Below, one piece after another: positions 5,313-10,381 of a DNA stretch of 10,381 bases. Numbering within the stretch: the first letter of the stretch is position 1; every line of letters begins with the position of its first letter. The translations under genes and the position numbers were made by a program. Source of the stretch: Balneolaceae bacterium. GTDB lineage: Bacteria > Bacteroidota > Rhodothermia > Balneolales > Balneolaceae. The DNA lies in NCBI GenBank assembly GCA_007127395.1, contig SKZL01000395.1, forward strand, positions 1-10,381, in the 5' to 3' direction. The notes beneath the pieces are model-generated. The model saw nothing but the letters and a program-made list of their open reading frames with translations. It did not search any database and was not told the DNA's origin.

Positions 5313-7829
5313 TTAAAATGGTGCTCCAATATTAAACAGAAATTCCCATTGACCGGCCTGCAAGCCTTGTCCATCTGTCGATGCAGGAGTTCCATCAAAT
5401 CTGTATCCGTAACTCAGATCAACCAATCCCAAAATCGGCAGGAAAATCCTGACTCCAAATCCGGCCGCTCTTTTCACACTAAACGGATCAAATTCAGCCA
5501 GATTGTTGAATGCATTTCCAGCGTCTACAAAAGTATAAGGAATCAGTTGTAATTGCTCAGATGTAACTGCAGGGTATCTTAGCTCAAGTGAATATTTGTT
5601 GTATACACGTCCACCAATCAGGTTTTGGTTCTCATCCAGCGGAGAAATCACTCCATTGAAACCACCCGGGAAGCCTCGCATATCAATGTTATCATTTACA
5701 AAGTTCTGACGCTGTTGCAACTGTGTACCACCGATGAAGAACCTCTGAAAATTACTCTGATTCTTATCGCTGAAATAACCCATATATCCAAATTCTGCAG
5801 CTCCGCTAAGCACAAGCCGTCCTACAATTGAATGATGATGCTGATATTCCGATCTCAATTTATAAAATTGAGCAAAATCCGGGACTGGAAGCGCAAATTC
5901 ACCTGAGACACTAAATTTTGATCCGCTTCTGGGTGATATCGGATTATCTGTTGAATTTCTGTCAATAACCTGTCTGATGGTCAATAGATTAGCCCTTCCA
6001 TCATCAAAAACGTTACTGAAGCCCAAAACATTGAACCTGCTGTAAGTCAATATGAATCGTTGAGTAAACAGATCATCCGGCCAATTTAGTCTTCTGCCCA
6101 AACTGACACTCGCCGAGAAGAGTTCATTTCTTCGATCATCAATTTGATTTGGCTGCATAAAGCCAAAACTTGGCCTTCTTGAAAAATTCAGAAAATCATA
6201 AGAGAGGCTCACACCCAAAGATGTTGGCCGGCCTCTCAACCATGGCTCTGTAAAGCTAAACTGGTAGCTCTGGTACCCTCTTCCTGTAACTTGTACACCC
6301 AGTGACAATCGTTGTCCATCACCTGAAGGTATCGGGTTCCATCCACCGGGCTCAAACATTCGTCTGGCCGAAAAATTATTAAAATTAACTCTGGCCGCTA
6401 AAATCACCCCGATTTGCCTCCCCCCGAAACCTCCTGAAAATTCAAAGTTGTCGGTACCCTGAGTTTCATCAAGACCATAAATGATATCTACTGTCCTATT
6501 CTCACGGTCAGGCTCAAGATCCGGTGATATACCTTCCGGGTTGAAATAACCAAGCTGGCCCAGTTCACGAATCGATCTGACAATTGCTTGACGGCTGTAT
6601 GTCTGCCCGGGAGCGGTTCTAATCGTACGGCGAACAACATCATCGTGTGTCTTTGTATTTCCGTGAAAAGATACCCTCCGAATGGTTGCAATCTCATCTT
6701 CGATGATCTGAAATGTGACATCAACAGAGTCGCCTTCCACATTTCGAAATTCAGACTGAATGTCAAAAAACAGGTATCCAATATTCTCATAGAGACTTCG
6801 GATATCGGTTTCATTCCGATTGTATGTTAGATTCTGATCAAATCTGGACTCATCAAAAACATCACCCTTTTCAAAGCCAAAAAAGCTGGTCAGCTCTTCA
6901 TCTGAATAGACTGTATTACCTTCCCATTCAATATTTCTGATGCGATACTGTGGGCCCTCCTCAACTTTAATATCAAAAAAGACACCCTCTTTTCGCCGCC
7001 AGTCATCAACATAGACAGAGTCTCTTATGACCCGTACATCCAAATAACCATTATCACGATAGTATTGAAGTATATTTTCAATCCCTTCATTATACTCCTC
7101 TTCGGTGTATACATGCCTTTTGAAAATCCTCCACCAACGATCCGGTTTAATCGTTGAGAACTCTTTTCTCAATCTGCGATTTGAAAATTGTTCATTCCCT
7201 TCAAAATTAAATTCACGAACTTTAGTCCGCTCCCCCGGATCGATCACAAATGTTATTGACACTCTATTCGCGTCATCATCACTTAATTCTTCCAGTATTT
7301 CAATCTGTGTATTCCAATACCCTTTTTCCCGGAAGTATCGCTGAATCGTCTTAATTGCCTGTTCTCGAACAGAGCTGGTGACCGCAAATCCGGATAAAAG
7401 ATTCAGTTTCTCCCTCAGGTCACGTCTTTCGGATCTTTTAACACCCTCAATTTCGTAACGTCTCAATCTGGGTTGTTCCTGAACCCGAATCTCAATATTG
7501 ACACCATTTGATCCAACTCTTTCATGCAGGATTTGCACATCTGAAAATATCCCGCTTCTGTAGAGCTGGCGGATTGCATTCGAGAGCATCTCACCCGGTA
7601 TTTCAATGGTATCACCAACCTGGAATCCTGCACTTCCAAGAAGAAAAGATTCCCTGCCAGTTATCAACCCGGTGATTTTGATATCCTCAATAACAAAGGA
7701 TCGGGGTTGTGAGCGGGTTGGATCTTCAATTCTTATTTCACCTGTATCCTGTGCATTCAGGTCCAAAGTCAGAAAAGTGCCGGTCAATAAAAAAAGTAGT
7801 GTAAGTAAGAAATGCTTCAATTTAAACAC
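5313..7829 (-). CDS. bamA: BamA, outer-membrane protein assembly factor (Omp85 family)
   Basis: BamA is the essential outer-membrane core of the Bam complex that folds and inserts beta-barrel proteins. The 838-residue product has a signal peptide (about 1-26), five POTRA-like repeats (approximately 44-117, 121-198, 202-290, 295-376 and 382-454; each begins with a strand such as FVIEDIKITG or REFNFEGN and contains a GY/GIF helix-strand turn) and a C-terminal barrel from about 460. The barrel contains the Omp85 loop-6 motif as MRGF (717-720) and ends in phenylalanine, as expected of an outer-membrane barrel. Length matches the family (E. coli 810). Start is GTG at 7829: an in-frame TAG lies three codons upstream, the signal peptide begins here, and a weak AGG lies a few bases before it. 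The gene sits 23 bases after uppS and 9 before the first ompH. POTRA boundaries are estimates by eye. Confidence 0.97.
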   Translation of the reverse strand: MFKLKHFLLTLLFLLTGTFLTLDLNAQDTGEIRIEDPTRSQPRSFVIEDIKITGLITGRESFLLGSAGFQVGDTIEIPGEMLSNAIRQLYRSGIFSDVQILHERVGSNGVNIEIRVQEQPRLRRYEIEGVKRSERRDLREKLNLLSGFAVTSSVREQAIKTIQRYFREKGYWNTQIEILEELSDDDANRVSITFVIDPGERTKVREFNFEGNEQFSNRRLRKEFSTIKPDRWWRIFKRHVYTEEEYNEGIENILQYYRDNGYLDVRVIRDSVYVDDWRRKEGVFFDIKVEEGPQYRIRNIEWEGNTVYSDEELTSFFGFEKGDVFDESRFDQNLTYNRNETDIRSLYENIGYLFFDIQSEFRNVEGDSVDVTFQIIEDEIATIRRVSFHGNTKTHDDVVRRTIRTAPGQTYSRQAIVRSIRELGQLGYFNPEGISPDLEPDRENRTVDIIYGLDETQGTDNFEFSGGFGGRQIGVILAARVNFNNFSARRMFEPGGWNPIPSGDGQRLSLGVQVTGRGYQSYQFSFTEPWLRGRPTSLGVSLSYDFLNFSRRPSFGFMQPNQIDDRRNELFSASVSLGRRLNWPDDLFTQRFILTYSRFNVLGFSNVFDDGRANLLTIRQVIDRNSTDNPISPRSGSKFSVSGEFALPVPDFAQFYKLRSEYQHHHSIVGRLVLSGAAEFGYMGYFSDKNQSNFQRFFIGGTQLQQRQNFVNDNIDMRGFPGGFNGVISPLDENQNLIGGRVYNKYSLELRYPAVTSEQLQLIPYTFVDAGNAFNNLAEFDPFSVKRAAGFGVRIFLPILGLVDLSYGYRFDGTPASTDGQGLQAGQWEFLFNIGAPF

Positions 7830-7852
7830 GAGTACCTATTCAATTCCGTGGT

Positions 7853-8686
7853 TTAAGATATAATTTGGTTAATAACTGTTGCCGACATGCTTTTGTTATG
7901 TCCATTTCTGACTTTTCCATATCTGCGGTCACGCTTTTGAAATGATCGGATCCCGTCATAAAGTTCATCTCTTCTAAAATCAGGCCAATAAGTCTCAGTT
8001 ATATAGAGTTCAGAATAAGCCAGTTGCCACAGTAAAAAGTTACTAATACGGTATTCACCACTTGTTCTGATAATTAAGTCAGGGTCCGGTATGGATGCGG
8101 TCGAGAGGTAAGAACTGATCAATTCATCATTAATTCTATCAGGATCCAGAATTCCGGTTTGAACATCCTGTGCAATGTGTTTAACAGCTTCTGTGATATC
8201 CCATCTGCCTGAATAACTAAGAGCCAGACAGAGCTGCATGCGGCTGTTATCTTTTGTCATATTCTTGACTTCAAGCAACTGCCTCTGACACTTTTCGGGT
8301 AACCTCTCAATCTGGCCAATTGTAACCAGTTTAATATCATTCTCCCGAAGCCGGTCAGCTTCATCGCGAAGTGCCTGCACCAGTAGCTTCATCAGGCCAT
8401 TCACCTCTGCAGACGGCCGGTTCCAATTTTCAGTGGAAAAAGCATATAAAGTGAGATATTTCACGCCAAGCTGTGCACAACTTTCGGTAACATCCCGCAC
8501 GGATTCAACCCCTGCTTTATGACCATGAAGCCTGATATTTCCCTTTTTTTGAGCCCATCTCCCATTACCATCCATGATGATTGCAATATGTTCCGGAATA
8601 GATCCAACATTTTGCAACTCCTTCTGGATCTTCTTGTCCTCAGAAGTTTGATCTGTGTCTGTAAGTTGTAAGGGTTTTAACGCCAT
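7853..8686 (-). CDS. uppS: Undecaprenyl diphosphate synthase (cis-isoprenyl diphosphate synthase)
   Basis: This enzyme condenses farnesyl diphosphate with eight isopentenyl diphosphates in cis to make C55-PP, the carrier lipid for peptidoglycan and other surface polymers. It acts at the cytoplasmic membrane face. The 277-residue product shows the family blocks: IAIIMDGNGRWA at 34-45 (catalytic D39), LYAFSTENWNRP at 80-91, LSYSGRWDI at 156-164, and RTSGEYRISNFLLWQ at 207-221, leading into AYSELYIT. The usual end (RRYG, near 254-257) is followed by about 20 extra, partly basic residues, and about 30 residues precede the first block, so it is somewhat longer than the roughly 250-residue norm. 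It is the first gene of the uppS-bamA-ompH unit; a promoter-like sequence lies 27-55 bases upstream. Start ATG at 8686 has no Shine-Dalgarno sequence but an A/T-rich leader. Confidence 0.97.
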   Translation of the reverse strand: MALKPLQLTDTDQTSEDKKIQKELQNVGSIPEHIAIIMDGNGRWAQKKGNIRLHGHKAGVESVRDVTESCAQLGVKYLTLYAFSTENWNRPSAEVNGLMKLLVQALRDEADRLRENDIKLVTIGQIERLPEKCQRQLLEVKNMTKDNSRMQLCLALSYSGRWDITEAVKHIAQDVQTGILDPDRINDELISSYLSTASIPDPDLIIRTSGEYRISNFLLWQLAYSELYITETYWPDFRRDELYDGIRSFQKRDRRYGKVRNGHNKSMSATVINQIIS

Positions 8687-8712
8687 ATTTTTCGGGATAT
8701 TTAAAGCTCTGC

Positions 8713-8741
8713 AAATTATGGCTAATATACGCTTTTTTCAA
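8713..8741 (-). promoter_or_regulatory. Probable promoter of the uppS-bamA-ompH unit
   Basis: On the - strand, just after the ribH stop, TTGAAA (8741-8736) and TAATTT (8718-8713) are separated by exactly 17 bases, a sigma70-like arrangement. The second box continues into TAATTTG, one base short of the Bacteroidota TAnnTTTG element. A start point near 8706 would leave a leader of about 20 bases before the uppS ATG. The 62-base gap, the widest between - strand genes right of the terminator, fits a transcription start here. Read-through from ribH is also possible, as no terminator is seen. Confidence 0.5.
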
Positions 8742-8748
8742 GAATTAT

Positions 8749-9228
8749 TTATTCAACAGAACCACTCACAGAAGCCTTCAACTGTATCATTTCACACAAC
8801 GCGAGAGCTGCCTCTGCTCCTTTGTTGCCTTTCTCTGTACTTGCTCTCTCAGATGCCTGCTCGGTTGTATCCGTAGTAAGGACCCCAAATGATACCGGTT
8901 TGCCGGAATTTAAGTTGAGATCTGTCAACCCCCGGGTTACTGAATCACACACATAATCAAAGTGAGGAGTACCTCCTCGTATAACCGCACCAATGGCAAT
9001 AACACCATCCAGATCCAACTCTTCAAGACACCATTTTGATGCCAGTGGTAATTCAAATGCTCCCGGACATCGATAACAGTAGATATTCTCCTCTGTTACA
9101 CCTTTGGTTCGAATGGTATGAATTGCAGATTCCAACATTTCATCCGTGATAAATGAGTTCCATTTGGCCGCCACAATTCCAATTTTTACCCTGGCCCAAT
9201 TGATCTCTTTTTTCTCTGTTCGCTTCAT
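8749..9228 (-). CDS. ribH: 6,7-dimethyl-8-ribityllumazine synthase
   Basis: Lumazine synthase makes 6,7-dimethyl-8-ribityllumazine from 5-amino-6-ribitylaminouracil and 3,4-dihydroxy-2-butanone 4-phosphate, the penultimate step of riboflavin synthesis; the protein assembles into pentamers or icosahedral shells in the cytoplasm. The 159-residue product has the substrate-binding blocks VAAKWNSFI (19-27, with W23 at the aromatic position), PGAFELP (55-61), GAVIRGGTPHFDYV (80-93, catalytic H89), FGVLTTDTTEQASERA (114-129, with R128) and GNKGAEAA (134-141). Length is typical. ATG at 9228 follows the PHP gene stop by five bases, so the two are co-transcribed. No other riboflavin genes and no FMN riboswitch are visible nearby, so the gene stands apart from a rib operon, as is common in this group. 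Confidence 0.97.
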   Translation of the reverse strand: MKRTEKKEINWARVKIGIVAAKWNSFITDEMLESAIHTIRTKGVTEENIYCYRCPGAFELPLASKWCLEELDLDGVIAIGAVIRGGTPHFDYVCDSVTRGLTDLNLNSGKPVSFGVLTTDTTEQASERASTEKGNKGAEAALALCEMIQLKASVSGSVE

Positions 9229-9233
9229 CTGAG

Positions 9234-10085
9234 TTATCGTGTTTTTATCCTTTTCCTTGTCTCTGCTGTTCTTCTTATGGAATCTACATGTTCCTGACTA
9301 ATGGTCACAACTCCCAGGTAGGGATCATATTCTGATCTGTTACTGCCATGATAATCACTACCTCCTGTAATCAACAGATTTTTTGACTTGGCCATCCTGG
9401 TATAATTCCTTTGAACATTAAAATTGTGGCTGGGGTGAATACACTCAATACCATCTAACCCGCAAGAGATCAGGTTTTCAAGTTCATCGCTACTGTATAT
9501 CGGCCCAGGATGCGCTACAGACAACACCCCACCCGCTAACTTAACGATATCGATAATATCAGAGAGTTTCATGTAATTTGTCTTTATACCGTCCAGCTTA
9601 TCTGTAGCTAAATATCTGATAAAAGCCTCAGGAATGGAAGAAACAACTCCTTTTTTAATCAACACTGCCGCTGCATGAGGCCTGCCAGGATTACCGTTTC
9701 CGGCGACTGCCCTGATTTCATCATACTCAACATCAACTCCCTGACGATTCAGCAATCCCACAATCTCCTTCATTCGTTGACGTCTTGCCAATTTCTGATG
9801 TGCAATTAGTGCCAGAAACTCACTGTTATCTGAGTCAAAATCATACGCCAGAATATGAACCTCACGATCCTCCCATATAGCTGTCAACTCAACGCCGCTG
9901 ATGATTTCCAAATCAATCTTCTGTTCTTCGATCAGTTTGCAGGCTTTGAGAAAGCCATTTATTGTATCGTGGTCAGTGATCGCTATCGTCTTTAACTCCT
10001 TGCCGGAAATTTTACTTATCAATTTCGGTATCTCCAGCTGCCCATCAGACTCTTTGCTATGTATATGTAGATCTGCTTTACTCAA
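9234..10085 (-). CDS. PHP-domain phosphoesterase, TrpH/YciV (RNase AM) type
   Basis: PHP-domain metal-dependent phosphoesterase of the TrpH/YciV type. Known relatives hydrolyse 3',5'-nucleoside bisphosphates and, in E. coli (RNase AM), trim RNA 5' ends. The 283-residue product keeps the expected metal ligands: H7 and H9 in DLHIHS, D14, D38 and H39 in ITDHD, E66 in SGVELTA, H77 in EVHILAY, H192 in AHPG, H217/H220 in IHPSH, and D244 with H246 in GGSDYHG. GRPHAA at 134-139 is a further family mark. The start is TTG at 10085: it is the only start-type codon between an in-frame TGA (about 10115-10113) and the HIH motif. There is no strong Shine-Dalgarno sequence. It lies 10 bases after the upstream partial gene and 5 bases before ribH, hence one operon. 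The exact substrate cannot be assigned. Confidence 0.9.
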   Translation of the reverse strand: MSKADLHIHSKESDGQLEIPKLISKISGKELKTIAITDHDTINGFLKACKLIEEQKIDLEIISGVELTAIWEDREVHILAYDFDSDNSEFLALIAHQKLARRQRMKEIVGLLNRQGVDVEYDEIRAVAGNGNPGRPHAAAVLIKKGVVSSIPEAFIRYLATDKLDGIKTNYMKLSDIIDIVKLAGGVLSVAHPGPIYSSDELENLISCGLDGIECIHPSHNFNVQRNYTRMAKSKNLLITGGSDYHGSNRSEYDPYLGVVTISQEHVDSIRRTAETRKRIKTR

Positions 10086-10095
10086 ATAGTTAAAA

Positions 10096-10381
10096 TCAAG
10101 GCCTGAGCACGGTCATGTAGCTATACTCATCATTTAAAATTTCAATAGCTTCCTGAACAATCTCATCCATATTCAACAATGCTCTGTTTCTTTCATTCTC
10201 AGGAAAGGTTTGTGAAATCCATTCTCTAATCAGATTTTTTTCGAGAAAATCCTGATTTTCATATATCTGAGAAATCTTGTAATCTCTTAAAAGCGCCCGT
10301 AATTCGTCAATATTTTCTTTTGCCGCTTTTTCACTGGAAAAGTTTACAACATTTTTTTCAATTTCTCTCAGATGACTATCA
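10096..10381 (-). CDS. C-terminal fragment, possibly an S41 (C-terminal processing) peptidase; start lies beyond the window
   Basis: A frame enters from the right edge and ends at TGA (10098-10096), giving 94 visible residues ending MTVLRP. The fragment is helical and charged, with the order ELRALLRDYK, then LIREWISQTFPENERNRAL, then DEIVQEAIEILND. This resembles the C-terminal helical tail of S41/Ctp peptidases, where a helix is followed by a basic segment and then a D-x-x-VQ-A-x-x-L motif. No catalytic residues fall inside the window, so the assignment rests on this tail alone. It is 10 bases upstream of the PHP gene and read in the same direction, so it is likely in the same operon. Another helical-tailed protein is quite possible. 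Confidence 0.5.
   Translation of the reverse strand, partial: DSHLREIEKNVVNFSSEKAAKENIDELRALLRDYKISQIYENQDFLEKNLIREWISQTFPENERNRALLNMDEIVQEAIEILNDEYSYMTVLRP

Noticed and set aside
5821..5840. Short repeated gatgatgatg-like tract inside bamA
   Set aside because: It encodes three histidines within the barrel region in frame and is too short to be a repeat element.
7827..7829. GTG start of bamA considered as a truncated N-terminus
   Set aside because: A full signal peptide begins at this codon and an in-frame TAG lies just upstream, so the gene is complete with a non-ATG start.
7853..7912. Extra residues at the end of UppS considered as a frameshift or fusion
   Set aside because: The frame is continuous, the family core ends normally near RRYG, and the extra 20 or so residues are short. 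Variable C-terminal tails are common in this family.
10083..10085. TTG start of the PHP gene considered as a sign of a missing N-terminus
   Set aside because: The HIH metal-binding motif lies at residues 7-9, as in full-length relatives, and no other start codon lies between here and the upstream in-frame stop.
1..10381. Search for CRISPR arrays, insertion sequences, tRNA genes, toxin-antitoxin pairs or defence genes
   Set aside because: No regularly spaced repeats, transposase motifs, tRNA-like cloverleaf or defence domains were seen. Genes are tightly packed, intact housekeeping genes.

Overview
This window looks like an ordinary, intact, AT-rich stretch of a Gram-negative chromosome, dense with cell-envelope genes. 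The best guess is a member of the Bacteroidota / Balneolota-Rhodothermota (FCB) group. The reasons are the order uppS-bamA followed by tandem OmpH-like genes (rather than the proteobacterial bamA-skp-lpxD-fabZ), start codons that mostly lack a strong Shine-Dalgarno sequence, and promoter-like elements resembling TAnnTTTG. This placement is inference from gene order and motifs, not from a database search.

Layout. On the + strand, positions 1-2595 carry the 3' part of mrdA (penicillin-binding protein 2, cut by the window start) and then rodA, the elongasome transpeptidase and glycosyltransferase pair. Everything else reads on the - strand. The - strand genes are, in transcription order from right to left: a cut C-terminal fragment at the right edge (possibly an S41 C-terminal processing peptidase), a PHP-domain phosphoesterase, ribH (lumazine synthase), uppS (undecaprenyl diphosphate synthase), bamA (outer-membrane beta-barrel assembly protein), three tandem OmpH/Skp-like periplasmic chaperone genes, a clear rho-independent terminator at about 3580-3607, a 266-base non-coding stretch, and rnhB (RNase HII), which converges on rodA.

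How the genes fit together. mrdA and rodA polymerise and cross-link side-wall peptidoglycan. uppS makes the C55 lipid carrier used for peptidoglycan and other envelope polymers. BamA inserts outer-membrane proteins, and the OmpH/Skp-like proteins probably escort those proteins across the periplasm. uppS-bamA-ompH-ompH-ompH reads as one transcription unit, with a sigma70-like promoter just after ribH (8713-8741) and a terminator after the third ompH. ribH, the PHP gene and rnhB are housekeeping genes for riboflavin synthesis, nucleotide or RNA turnover, and removal of RNA from RNA-DNA hybrids.

I found no CRISPR array, mobile element, tRNA, rRNA, toxin-antitoxin or defence system. The most notable observations are the three diverged, acidic OmpH/Skp paralogues in tandem and the small structured intergenic region between the terminator and rnhB. 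I do not see convincing evidence of a previously undescribed system.
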